This document shows, piece by piece, positions 16,411 through 24,886 of a DNA stretch of 59,362 bases. The stretch's first letter is position 1. Each line of letters starts with the position of its first letter. Under the pieces are notes generated by a model. That model was given only the letters and a program-made list of their open reading frames with translations. It made no database searches and was not told the DNA's origin. Source of the stretch: CAYMEK01 sp964389305 (lineage in GTDB: Bacteria; Spirochaetota; Spirochaetia; SZUA-6; DRHE01); assembly GCA_964389305.1 (NCBI GenBank), contig CAYMEK010000022.1, forward strand, positions 1-59,362, given 5' to 3'. Both the position numbers and the translations under genes were made by a program.

Positions 16411-17192
16411 AGCACACCCACGAGATCGCTCATGATCGAGGCCGATCGCCACCATTCGTAATAGGTGGATTGGAGTTCTTCCAGCGAGGGAAAGGGATAG
16501 AACAGAAGCCGTTCACCACCGCCTACGTACACTCCGCTGGCAATGGTCTGATAGGGGAAGGCCTGCGGATGTATTCTGTCTACGGTCTTCGTTTCCTTTT
16601 CTCCTTTGTCCCTGAGCTCGATCAGGCAGTCACGCAGGTGCTCTATAGCATAGTAGGGCAGGTCCCGTGCGCTGCCGTACTCCGGATCCTGCGCCAGCTC
16701 TCCCAGCCGCAGATCTACGAAGCAGATCTTCGGAACGTGGATGGAGTTATCCTGATCGGTTATATAGCGGGCAAACTCTTGAGGCTTGAGAGTGCTGACA
16801 ATTCGGGGATGTACGGGACAAATCTCCTGATACAGGTGGTATTTCTGTTCATCCGCCGGGATAGTCTCCTGCGGCTCGATCTCCAGCACCCGGCCGTCCT
16901 GGGTAACCATGAAGAGGCTGTGAATCGAGCTGATGGGGATTTGCTCGAGGACCCGGTAGATCGACAGATACAGGGAGTGCTTCGGTTCGCCGTTCGGGTG
17001 GGGGACGCATCTTCGCTCCACGTCCTCGAGATGAAAAGGAGCGCCTTGCAGATCCGCCAGGGAGAAGAACATGGCCTGTCCTCTAGTTCGTTTCTTGGTT
17101 CCCACGGCCAGGTATGCTCCGAAATCGAAAGGCGGCAGCATCGAGGCGATCAGAGCTTCGGGAATCAGTGATAGATACAGGTACCTGTTCAT
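16407..17192 (-). CDS. Conserved-looking hypothetical protein coupled to pyrophosphatase
   Basis: A 261-residue protein that I do not recognise. The start MNRYLYL follows GGAGG by 5 bases. Codons at 17195 and 17204 are alternatives. No membrane segment or signal peptide is evident. Features include SLIPEALIASMLPP near the N-terminus, an early basic KKRTRGQAMFF stretch and a hydrophobic C-terminus. The stop overlaps the pyrophosphatase start by four bases, so equal expression and a linked role, such as regulating or assisting pyrophosphatase or acting on a PPi-linked reaction, is plausible but unproven. The gene shares its upstream region with the two-component operon. Confidence 0.7.
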   Translation of the reverse strand: MNRYLYLSLIPEALIASMLPPFDFGAYLAVGTKKRTRGQAMFFSLADLQGAPFHLEDVERRCVPHPNGEPKHSLYLSIYRVLEQIPISSIHSLFMVTQDGRVLEIEPQETIPADEQKYHLYQEICPVHPRIVSTLKPQEFARYITDQDNSIHVPKICFVDLRLGELAQDPEYGSARDLPYYAIEHLRDCLIELRDKGEKETKTVDRIHPQAFPYQTIASGVYVGGGERLLFYPFPSLEELQSTYYEWWRSASIMSDLVGVL

Positions 17193-17234
17193 CATCACCT
17201 CCACCTAAAATTATAATAAAAAATAACGGAGCTT

Positions 17235-17273
17235 GCTTTCAGGATCCTTGCCCCAACATTACATTTTTGAAAG
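17235..17273. repeat. 39-bp upstream repeat (copy B) with TTACA-N4-TGAAA box
   Basis: Second copy of the element at 15771-15809. It contains 17259-17272, TTACA-TTTT-TGAAA, again with a 4-base spacer. It lies in the 233-base divergent region between the pyrophosphatase-linked gene and the response regulator, so it could serve either, including autoregulation of the two-component system. Confidence 0.5.
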
Positions 17274-17425
17274 AAACGCTTCAGTTTATTTAATATTTCC
17301 ACCCGAGCACCTCTTGCCGAGAGAAATGCTTTCCGGCTCTCACAATATTGAATATAATAAAAACAGCGTCGTCAGGACGTCAGGGGTAAGCTGCTCAGGC
17401 ATAAAGCATAGATACGGAATTCAGC

Positions 17426-18100
17426 ATGCGGATATTAATAGTCGAGGACGATACCCAGATCGCTTCATTCGTTGTGAAAGGTCTCAAACAGGCCGGTTAC
17501 GCCGTAGACCATGTTGCCGACGGCGAGGAGGGCCTCTATATGGCCCAAGTCAACCCTTACGATGCCCTGATCATAGACCTCATGCTGCCCAAGCTGGATG
17601 GTTTCGCCCTGATCGAAACACTGCGATCCCGGGGTGTCGGTATCCCCGTGCTCGTACTCAGTGCCCGCAGCTCTCTGGACGACAGGCTCAGAGGTTTTCG
17701 GGCCGGTACCGACGACTATCTGACCAAGCCGTTTTCCTTTGACGAGCTGCTGGCCAGGCTTCAAGCTTTACTGCGCAGGGCTACCAGAGGACAGACGCAG
17801 AACACGCTCGGCGTGGGTGACCTGCACATGGACCTGCTGAGCCGGCGGGTTACCCGAGGCGCTCGCGAGATCGAGCTGCAGCCGCGGGAATTCGCGCTCC
17901 TCGAATACCTGATCCGCAACGCCGGAAACGTGGTCTCCAAAACCATGATCCTGGAACATGTATGGGACTATCACTTCGATCCCCAGACGAATGTGGTGGA
18001 CGTCCTGGTGCATCGCCTGCGCAGCAAGATCGATAAGGAATACGAGGTAAAGCTTCTGCATACCGTTAGGGGCGTAGGCTATGTCCTTAAGGTCCCTTAA
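17426..18100 (+). CDS. OmpR/CusR-type response regulator
   Basis: A 224-residue DNA-binding regulator. Receiver domain 1-115 with acidic pair EDD at 7-9, phosphoacceptor Asp51 (LIIDLMLP) and Lys101 (LTKPF). Winged-helix domain about 128-222 ends with the classical HTVRGVGYVL. Sequence style is closest to the CusR/CopR/TctD branch. The sensor kinase gene overlaps its 3' end by 20 bases. Two htrA genes follow. Palindromic boxes TTACA-N4-TGTAA precede both htrA genes, and a degenerate copy precedes this gene, so it is the natural candidate to bind them. Confidence 0.93.
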   Translation: MRILIVEDDTQIASFVVKGLKQAGYAVDHVADGEEGLYMAQVNPYDALIIDLMLPKLDGFALIETLRSRGVGIPVLVLSARSSLDDRLRGFRAGTDDYLTKPFSFDELLARLQALLRRATRGQTQNTLGVGDLHMDLLSRRVTRGAREIELQPREFALLEYLIRNAGNVVSKTMILEHVWDYHFDPQTNVVDVLVHRLRSKIDKEYEVKLLHTVRGVGYVLKVP

Positions 18101-19457
18101 CGTTCGCTTTACCGCTCTGTTTTCCGGAACCTTCATTCTCGGCTCTCTGCTTCTGTCTCTTACTACCTATTTTTTTCTCGCCGGCTCCCTGCAGCGGGAC
18201 GAGTATGCGGAGATACGTTCCAGGCTGCTGGAGTTCTGGGCCATCTATCAGACAGGCAAAATCGAGCTGGTGCGTAAGGAGTTGACAGTGGAGCGTCTCA
18301 TCACCGAGCAGAGGCTGTTCATGCTCCGTATCGCCGGCCGCGGCAACAACACCTTGTTCATTTACCTGCCCGGCCACTGGACGGGTTACAACCTGGATCG
18401 GTTAGAGCGGCTTCCCTACATTCGTGAAGGGGAGCTCATCCGGCTGCCCTCCAGCGAAGACAAGAGCGCCCTGGAAATCGCCTCCCTGGAGCTCCCGGAC
18501 GGAAACATCCTTCAGATCGGAATCAACACTTCCAGGCGACTGGAAGTATTGCAACGCTACCGCCGTACCTTCTTGCTGGTATTTCTGCCTCTCAGCGCCT
18601 TCAGCCTGCTGGCGGGCTTCCTGTTCTCCTCTCGCTCGCTCCAGCCGATCCGGCATCTGATACAGATTACACGGAACATTGTAAACACGGGCAGGATGAA
18701 GGATCGCATTCCAGCTCGCGGCACCGGAGACGAGCTGGATGAACTGGGATCTTTATTCAACCAGATGCTGGCCAAGATCGACTCTCTGATTCAGGCCATG
18801 AGGGATTCCCTGGACAATGTAGCACACGATCTACGCACCCCGGTGACCCGCTTGCGGGCCACCGCCGAGCTGGCCCTGCAGAGCCCGAACAATCTGCGGA
18901 GCTATCACGAGGCGCTGGCTGCCTGTATAGAAGAGTCAGGGCGGATCCAGAACATGCTTTCCGCGCTGATGGATATCTCTGAAGCGGAAACCGGAGTCAT
19001 GCGGTTGGATAAGCAGCCGACCGATTTGTCATCCGTGGTTGCCGACATGGTGGAGCTGTACAGCTACGCGGCCGAGGAAAAGAGCATCAGCATCGAGCAG
19101 GATCTCGCCGGGGATATAAAAGTCTCTGTCGATTTAAATCGCCTCCGCCAGGTCATCGCCAATCTGCTGGACAATGCGGTCAAGTACACGCCCGCAGGGG
19201 GGAGGGTAGCGGTGACAACTCGCCGCGAAGGCGGCCAGGCGCTGATAACCATCCAGGATACGGGCGTGGGCATCCCGGAGGCCGAGTTGGACCACATCTG
19301 GGACCGCTTGTTCCGCGGCGACCGCAGCCGCTCCCAGCCGGGGCTGGGTCTGGGGCTTGGCCTGGTGCGGGCCGTCGTTAAAGCCCACGGAGGCGGCATC
19401 GAGGTACACAGCGAGGCCGGCAAGGGCTCCTGCTTCACCGTCCATTTACCGGTCTAA
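18081..19457 (+). CDS. Sensor histidine kinase, CusS/QseC-like
   Basis: A 458-residue inner-membrane kinase. Membrane segments at about 11-35 and 165-185 enclose a periplasmic sensor of about 130 residues. A HAMP linker (about 187-240) leads to the HisKA domain with phosphorylated His249 in NVAHDLRTPVTRL, then the ATPase domain with the N box (NLLDNAVKY), DTGVGIP and GLGLGLGLV. It overlaps the regulator gene by 20 bases. The stimulus is unknown. Downstream HtrA proteases suggest envelope damage or metals. Confidence 0.93.
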   Translation: MSLRSLNVRFTALFSGTFILGSLLLSLTTYFFLAGSLQRDEYAEIRSRLLEFWAIYQTGKIELVRKELTVERLITEQRLFMLRIAGRGNNTLFIYLPGHWTGYNLDRLERLPYIREGELIRLPSSEDKSALEIASLELPDGNILQIGINTSRRLEVLQRYRRTFLLVFLPLSAFSLLAGFLFSSRSLQPIRHLIQITRNIVNTGRMKDRIPARGTGDELDELGSLFNQMLAKIDSLIQAMRDSLDNVAHDLRTPVTRLRATAELALQSPNNLRSYHEALAACIEESGRIQNMLSALMDISEAETGVMRLDKQPTDLSSVVADMVELYSYAAEEKSISIEQDLAGDIKVSVDLNRLRQVIANLLDNAVKYTPAGGRVAVTTRREGGQALITIQDTGVGIPEAELDHIWDRLFRGDRSRSQPGLGLGLGLVRAVVKAHGGGIEVHSEAGKGSCFTVHLPV

Positions 19458-19471
19458 GCAGCTTCTCTTCC

Positions 19472-19485
19472 TTACAGAACTGTAA
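19472..19485. promoter_or_regulatory. Symmetric box TTACA-GAAC-TGTAA upstream of first htrA
   Basis: The inverted repeat is TTACAG-AA-CTGTAA, perfectly symmetric, 72 bases before the htrA start and 15 bases after the kinase stop. The same architecture with the same spacing recurs at 21251. CusR-family regulators bind boxes of the TGACA-N4-TGTCA class, which supports binding by the adjacent regulator. Confidence 0.6.
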
Positions 19486-19556
19486 TTCTAGGGTCAGACT
19501 CCAGAAACCTTTCCGCGCTATGTTAAAAAAGTCGGAAATGATACAAGGGGGATCAG

Positions 19557-21062
19557 ATGAACCCAAAAGAGATATTTCGCTCGAGAGCTTTCCAAATAGC
19601 GGGTGTAGCCCTCCTGGCCCTGGCGGGGGGGTTCTTTGCCGCCCGCAGCCTATACTTATCCGACTTACAAACGGCCGTTCCTGAAGATACCCTCTACACC
19701 AAGGATACCGCACAGGTTGGAGAAGGGTTCCAGACCATGGCCAACATCCAGGCAGCTTTTCGGCAGGTGGCCGAGGAGGTGCTACCGACCGTGGTGGAGA
19801 TCGACGTCGTGGACGTGGTACAGACCGCGGCTGCGAACAACCCTTCGCCGTTCCAGTTTTTTTTCGCCCCGCAAAGTCAGAACAACAAGCTGCAGAAGCA
19901 GGAGCTGCTCAGACAGGGTCTCGGTTCCGGAGTTATTGTCAAGCGGGCCGGGCAAAGCGTTTACGTGCTGACCAACAATCATGTTGTCGGAGAGGCCGAA
20001 CAGATCAGCGTGAAGCTTGCCGATGGGCGCAGCTACACGGCGAGTCTTGTAGGCGCGGACCCCAACAAAGATCTAGCTTTGGTCGTATTCAAGACCGATG
20101 AGAAGGTGCCGGTTGCCGAGCTCGGAGATTCGAACACTCTCCAGGTCGGTGATTGGGTTCTGGCCGTCGGCAGTCCTTTGGGCTTTTATTCCACGGTGAC
20201 CGAGGGTATCGTCAGCGCCATCGGAAGGGAGAGCGTACCCGGATCTGCCATCGCTTCGTTTACCGACTATATCCAAACCGACGCGGCAATCAATCAAGGC
20301 AACTCGGGCGGCGCACTGGTCAATGTCGAGGGAAAGGTGATCGGCATCAGCACCTGGATTGCCTCGCCCTCGGGTGGAAATGTTGGTCTCGGTTTTGCCA
20401 TCCCGATCAACAACGCCAAGTCGGCGATCGAGGATTTCATTACTTCAGGGAAGATTGCCTACGGCTGGCTGGGCGTGAGCATAGGAACGCTGTCACCCCA
20501 GGAGGCGGTGGACCTGTACGGAGATAACGTACAGGGCGCATTCGTGTACGGGGTCTACGAGGGCTCTCCCGCCGAGAAAGCAGGGCTGTTCCCGGGTGAC
20601 ACGATTGTCTCCATGAACGGCGAGCCGATAAGCGATTCCACTCACCTGCTGCTGGTGGTCGGCGATCTGGCACCGGGATCGGTTGCCCGGTTTGGTATCC
20701 TGCGGGGCGATCGGCGGCTTAGCCTCCAGGTGACCTTGAGCCAGCGTCTGGACAAGGAATCCCTGGATCGCCAGGCAAGCCTGTTGTGGCCGGGAGTATC
20801 GGTGGTCCGGATCACGCCTGAAATCAGGGCCAGGCTGGATCTGCCGCGGAACACGGGCGCGGTGATCATCAGCACAGTCGTTCCCGGAAGCCCGGCCGCC
20901 ATAGCCGGATTCCAAGCCGGAGATATCCTGCGGAATGTAAACGAACATAAAATCATGTCACTTCAGGATTTTTACCACGCCGTGAACCAGCCCGATTCCA
21001 AGGAGCTGGTATTCACCGTCACTCGCCAGCAGAACGAGTACCAGGTGGGATTGTCGCGATAA
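19557..21062 (+). CDS. HtrA/DegP-type serine protease (first of tandem pair)
   Basis: A 501-residue periplasmic protease-chaperone. A hydrophobic N-terminal segment (about 13-34) without a clear cleavage site suggests a membrane anchor. The trypsin-like domain has His142 (LTNNHVVG), Asp172 (NKDLALV) and Ser250 (GNSGGAL). Two PDZ domains follow (about 295-390 and 410-500). GGGGG lies just upstream of the start. It is preceded by a symmetric regulator box and followed by a second htrA. Likely role: degradation of misfolded envelope proteins under control of the upstream two-component system. Confidence 0.95.
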   Translation: MNPKEIFRSRAFQIAGVALLALAGGFFAARSLYLSDLQTAVPEDTLYTKDTAQVGEGFQTMANIQAAFRQVAEEVLPTVVEIDVVDVVQTAAANNPSPFQFFFAPQSQNNKLQKQELLRQGLGSGVIVKRAGQSVYVLTNNHVVGEAEQISVKLADGRSYTASLVGADPNKDLALVVFKTDEKVPVAELGDSNTLQVGDWVLAVGSPLGFYSTVTEGIVSAIGRESVPGSAIASFTDYIQTDAAINQGNSGGALVNVEGKVIGISTWIASPSGGNVGLGFAIPINNAKSAIEDFITSGKIAYGWLGVSIGTLSPQEAVDLYGDNVQGAFVYGVYEGSPAEKAGLFPGDTIVSMNGEPISDSTHLLLVVGDLAPGSVARFGILRGDRRLSLQVTLSQRLDKESLDRQASLLWPGVSVVRITPEIRARLDLPRNTGAVIISTVVPGSPAAIAGFQAGDILRNVNEHKIMSLQDFYHAVNQPDSKELVFTVTRQQNEYQVGLSR

Positions 21063-21250
21063 ACGTCGCTTTCAACATTATGGAGTGAATGAGGAAACGC
21101 TCCCGCCGGACACACAGATTTTGAGACTGGATTTACCCCTCCCGTCCATCGATCCGGCGGAGCGTTTCTTCTGATCCGTCTGCGCGGTCGAGGGGCCAGG
21201 CGATCCTGTCCATAGCCGCCGGCCGGGCACGAAGCTGACCGCCTTTAGAG

Positions 21251-21264
21251 TTACAAAATTGTAA
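21251..21264. promoter_or_regulatory. Symmetric box TTACA-AAAT-TGTAA upstream of second htrA
   Basis: Extended symmetry GTTACAA-AA-TTGTAAC at 21250-21265. It is 72 bases upstream of the second htrA start, the same distance as the box before the first htrA. Equal spacing in both promoters argues that it is a functional operator. Confidence 0.62.
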
Positions 21265-21335
21265 CGAATCGGAAAGGCCGTAGAAAGCCTTGGTTTTTAA
21301 CTTGATTTTAAAATATCCATGAGGAGGATACACCT

Positions 21336-22790
21336 ATGATTCAAAACAAAACGAACGGAGCCAAAAGGCTCGGGATATCCGTGCTGGTCCTGGTAATGGC
21401 ACTGGCGGGATTCATCGCCGCAAGTCCGGCGTACGCCGACACGGATGCCGCCCGCAGCGGCGTTCAAGCGCTGGAGAGCATTCAAAGTGCGTTCCGGGTC
21501 GTTTCCCAACAAGTTATCCCCACCGTGGTGGAGATCGACGTCGTGGACGTGGTAAAGGCGCCGGCCATCACCAATCCCTTCGAGTTCTTTTTCGGCCCCC
21601 AAGGTCCGAATCGGTCTCCCAAAGAGCAGGAGTACAGGCAGTACGGCCTGGGCTCCGGGGTGATCGTACGCAGGGACGGGGACAAAGTCTACGTGCTGAC
21701 CAACAACCACGTGGTCGGGGATGCCGAAGAGATCAGCGTAAAGCTGTCGGACCAGAGGCAGTTCAACGCCAAGCTGGTGGGCAAGGACGAGCGCAAGGAC
21801 CTGGCCCTGGTGGTTTTCGAGACCAGGGAACAGGTACCGGTGGCTATCCTCGGTGATTCGGACAGAATGCAGGTAGGCGATTGGGTGCTGGCCATAGGCA
21901 ATCCCTTGGGATTCTCTTCCACCGTAACCGAGGGCATTGTGAGCGCCCTGGGACGGCATTCCGTGCCCGGGTCGGATGTAGCCGGATTCACCGATTATAT
22001 CCAGACCGATGCAGCCATCAACCAGGGGAACTCAGGCGGCGCTCTGGTCAACATCCGGGGCGAGGTGGTCGGGATCAACAGCTGGATCGCTTCTCCTTCC
22101 GGCGGCAACGTAGGATTGGGATTTGCCATCCCTATCAATGACGCCAAGAGGGACATCCAGGATTTTCTGAGCAAGGGGAAGGTCGAGTATGGCTGGCTCG
22201 GCGTCTATATCAGCAATCTACCTCAGCAAGTAGCACCGGACCTCAAGGTAGGTGGAGTGCATGGCGCCTTTGTCTCCAACATCTTCAAAGGCTCGCCCGC
22301 TGACAAAGCGGGGATCCAGCCCGGAGACTATATCACCGGCCTCAACGGTCAGGCGATACAGGATGCCAACCAGCTCATGCGGCTGGTGGGAAACCTTTCA
22401 CCGGGAGACAGAGCCCGCTTCGAGCTCATCAGGGCCGGTTCCAGGATCAGCCTGAGCGCCAGGATCGCTGCCCGGGACCAGGAGCAGCAGATCGCCAGCC
22501 AGGCGAATCGTGTCTGGCCGGGATTGTACGTGACGGATCTCAATGACGATATTCGCAGCCAGCTCAACATCAACCGCAGCGTCGAAGGAATTGTGGTCGC
22601 TGGGGTCGAGCAGGGGAGCGCTTCCGCTGTGGCGGGCCTGCGTCAGGGGGATGTGATCGAGCAGATAAACGGCAACGCCGTGAAGAATCTCGCGGATTTC
22701 TACACCCTGCTCAATAAGAAGGGTGTTAATGATCTCAACTTCCATATCCTGCGTCAGGGGGTGAAGCTGTCCTACGGGCTGGTTCGCTGA
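21336..22790 (+). CDS. HtrA/DegP-type serine protease (second of tandem pair)
   Basis: A 484-residue paralogue of the preceding protease. Here the N-terminus is a cleavable signal peptide (core VLVLVMALAGFIAA, site near AYAD), so this form is probably soluble in the periplasm while the first is anchored. Catalytic residues are His125, Asp155 and Ser233, and two PDZ domains follow. It is separated from the first copy by 273 bases that contain its own symmetric regulator box, and ends in a strong terminator. The pair looks like a duplication with division of labour by location. Confidence 0.95.
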   Translation: MIQNKTNGAKRLGISVLVLVMALAGFIAASPAYADTDAARSGVQALESIQSAFRVVSQQVIPTVVEIDVVDVVKAPAITNPFEFFFGPQGPNRSPKEQEYRQYGLGSGVIVRRDGDKVYVLTNNHVVGDAEEISVKLSDQRQFNAKLVGKDERKDLALVVFETREQVPVAILGDSDRMQVGDWVLAIGNPLGFSSTVTEGIVSALGRHSVPGSDVAGFTDYIQTDAAINQGNSGGALVNIRGEVVGINSWIASPSGGNVGLGFAIPINDAKRDIQDFLSKGKVEYGWLGVYISNLPQQVAPDLKVGGVHGAFVSNIFKGSPADKAGIQPGDYITGLNGQAIQDANQLMRLVGNLSPGDRARFELIRAGSRISLSARIAARDQEQQIASQANRVWPGLYVTDLNDDIRSQLNINRSVEGIVVAGVEQGSASAVAGLRQGDVIEQINGNAVKNLADFYTLLNKKGVNDLNFHILRQGVKLSYGLVR

Positions 22791-22827
22791 AGCGGAGCCA
22801 TACCAGCGGTTAGTCTTTCGAATCATC

Positions 22828-22867
22828 GGAGAGGCCGGCCTTGAAAGCCGGCCTCTCCTGTTTTTTT
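22828..22867 (+). terminator. Rho-independent terminator after second htrA
   Basis: A perfect 12-bp stem (22828-22839 pairing with 22847-22858) with a 7-base loop is followed by a run of seven T (22861-22867). It lies 38 bases after the htrA stop and closes the two-component/htrA block before the convergent PRPP synthetase gene. Confidence 0.93.
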
Positions 22868-22928
22868 GCGCCTTTTAAAACGGGAACACTAGTCGGCAGT
22901 TTTTATCCGCGGCGGCTGCTCCAGTACG

Positions 22929-24011
22929 TCAATCCCTGAAGAACAGCTCGCTGACCGAGCGGTTGTAGTGCACCCGATTGATGGTCAGGCAGAATATCTC
23001 CGCCAGGCTGCGGATCTTGATAAAGGGCAGGGACCTGAACTCATCGGTCTGGGGAACGCTGTCCGTCGTGACCAGCTCGATCAGCGGGCCCTGGCTGTGC
23101 AGCTCGGAGAGTCTATCCAGGGCTTGGGGCCGGCAGAGGTTGTGGCCCACGCCGACGTAAAGCTCCTCGATCCCCTTTTCCCGCACCAGCTTGCGAGCCA
23201 GCTCGTAGATCGTGCCGCCGCTCGCGATCATGTCATCCAGGACGATCGCCGTTCTCTTTCCGGAGAAATCTCCGATCACGTCCGATATCTCCACGTTCCC
23301 CGGGCTCGGCCTGTACTTGGAAGCAACAGCGCAGCTCAGCTCCAGCTCGCGGCTGAAGTGCGTTGCCAGCTTGGCTGCTCCTGCATCCGGAGCCGTAACG
23401 ATCACCTCCGGCTTGCCACCGAAGGCGCTGAACTCCCGCAGGAAGAGGTTTTCGGAATCGAGCAGGTGGATGGGGGCGGACCCGTAGAAACCGTGGATCT
23501 GGCTGGAGTGCGGAGCCCAGGCGATCAGCGTGTCTACGCCCGCGGTAAGGCTGAGCTCGGCCATGAGCTGTGCGGTTGTAGGCTCGCGGGTATACTTGGT
23601 AGGCTTGTCCTGCCGGGCGTAGGCCAGGTAGGGAAGCACGGCGGTGATACGGGCGGCTCCGTGCTCTCGAAACCCGCGGGCGGCGATGAGAAAGGAAAGA
23701 TAGTTTTGGTTGACAGTGCTTCCGGAACGCGGATCGAGGAGCTGCTGCATAAGAAACACGTCGGCTCCCCCAATGTGCTCGTCCAACCGCACCCGGGTCT
23801 CGGAGTCGCTGAAGCTGTCCTCGATGCCGTGAAGGAAGGTGAAGCTGCCCCGGCTTCCCCGTTCGGACAGCTTTCTTCGATAACACTCGGTCACCTTCAC
23901 GGCAAATTCCGCTGCGGAGTTGCAGGTTGCGATCACCAGCCTGTCGAGCTGAATCATCGTGTCCTCTGCGAGGTCTTCCGGGGTGACAAAGCTCTTTTTA
24001 TCTGCTGACAT
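22929..24011 (-). CDS. prs: Ribose-phosphate pyrophosphokinase (PRPP synthetase)
   Basis: A 360-residue cytosolic enzyme making PRPP from ribose 5-phosphate and ATP. The flexible-loop region VLPYLAYARQDKP, TAPDAGAAKLA and the PRPP-binding loop IVLDDMIASGGT identify it. It is about 45 residues longer than the usual 310-320. The first 25 or so residues are extra and acidic, so the true start could lie downstream, although no better ribosome site is obvious. It is a single gene between convergent htrA and divergent PRC genes. PRPP links it to the phosphoribosyltransferase at 41532 only in general metabolism. Confidence 0.9.
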   Translation of the reverse strand: MSADKKSFVTPEDLAEDTMIQLDRLVIATCNSAAEFAVKVTECYRRKLSERGSRGSFTFLHGIEDSFSDSETRVRLDEHIGGADVFLMQQLLDPRSGSTVNQNYLSFLIAARGFREHGAARITAVLPYLAYARQDKPTKYTREPTTAQLMAELSLTAGVDTLIAWAPHSSQIHGFYGSAPIHLLDSENLFLREFSAFGGKPEVIVTAPDAGAAKLATHFSRELELSCAVASKYRPSPGNVEISDVIGDFSGKRTAIVLDDMIASGGTIYELARKLVREKGIEELYVGVGHNLCRPQALDRLSELHSQGPLIELVTTDSVPQTDEFRSLPFIKIRSLAEIFCLTINRVHYNRSVSELFFRD

Positions 24012-24153
24012 AGCCCTATTGTGCCGATCTCCAGTTCATTTTCAAGCTCACCTCAGGTATATTTTTCACAACGCCTGTGTATTTTTTTTACAGCGTCGCA
24101 AGGTGAGATCTGCCTCTCGGCTGCGAAGTGAAGATTGAGGTATAGTGCCATTC

Positions 24154-24169
24154 TGGCATTTTTCTTGCA
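24154..24169 (+). promoter_or_regulatory. Sigma-54-type promoter (-24/-12) before PRC/baeRF/M50 operon
   Basis: TGGCAT at 24154-24159 and TTGCA at 24165-24169 give the required GG-N10-GC spacing and match the TGGCAC-N5-TTGCA consensus at all but one conserved base. Predicted transcription start is near 24180, leaving a 26-base leader with GGAGG before the start codon. A sigma-54 activator is encoded at 46328. Confidence 0.65.
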
Positions 24170-24205
24170 TAAATTCTTGTAGAGGAGTATCAGCGGAGGG
24201 ACGAG

Positions 24206-24886
24206 ATGAATAGAAGCGTAAGGCATCTCCAAAGCTACAGAATAGAAGCACGGGACGGTTCGTTGGGTAGGGTGGGAGAGCTGTACTTCGATGATGAAAA
24301 GTGGACGATACGCTATTTGATGACCCACCTCGAGAAGATGCTGGGCAAGAGGCTGGCCTTGATCTCTCCCACCACCGTGGAACGGATCGATTGGAAGAAT
24401 GGTACGATACAGGTCCGCCTTACCCGAGAGCAGGTCGCCAACAGCCCGGAAGTCAGGGGAGAGCAGCCGATCGAGCGGGCCAAAGAACAGGAATTGAGCA
24501 GGTATTACGGCATTCCGGCTTACTGGGACGGAGTCGGGCTGTGGGGCAATCATTTGTATCCGGGCTTGCTCTCCACGGAGGACGGCGAAAGAGAAAGTCC
24601 CGGCAGCTCTAATCCGCCCGAAGAAAACGGGGTACATCTTCACAGTACCGAGGAGGCTATGAGATACAGAATCGAGGCTATGGACGGGCGGATCGGCCAG
24701 GTAGAGGATTTCGTCGTTGAAGAGGAAAGCTGGGAAATCCAGTTTCTCGTGGTCGAAGCAGGCGACTGGCTGCCGGGCAGGAAGGTGATCGTAGACACCC
24801 ACTGGATTGACGAAGTGGATTGGAGCCAGGGCAAGGTACGGGTGAGCCTTCCCCGCAACGCGATACGGGGCGCTACCGAGATATGA
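24206..24886 (+). CDS. Protein with two PRC-barrel domains
   Basis: A 226-residue cytosolic protein with two PRC-barrel units: residues about 5-75 (YRIEARDGSLGRVGELYFDD) and about 150-222 (YRIEAMDGRIGQVEDFVVEE), joined by a Pro/Gly-rich linker. PRC barrels occur in photosynthetic reaction centres, in RimM and in many stress-induced proteins of unknown role. Stand-alone duplicated forms are usually general stress proteins. It leads an operon: the baeRF gene overlaps its stop (ATGA at 24883-24886) and an M50 protease follows. A sigma-54-type promoter precedes it. Confidence 0.85.
   Translation: MNRSVRHLQSYRIEARDGSLGRVGELYFDDEKWTIRYLMTHLEKMLGKRLALISPTTVERIDWKNGTIQVRLTREQVANSPEVRGEQPIERAKEQELSRYYGIPAYWDGVGLWGNHLYPGLLSTEDGERESPGSSNPPEENGVHLHSTEEAMRYRIEAMDGRIGQVEDFVVEEESWEIQFLVVEAGDWLPGRKVIVDTHWIDEVDWSQGKVRVSLPRNAIRGATEI

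Noticed and set aside
17210..17215. Perfect TATAAT on the minus strand before the ppa-linked gene
   Set aside because: It would place the transcript start inside or next to the ribosome site, and no -35 box is at the right distance.
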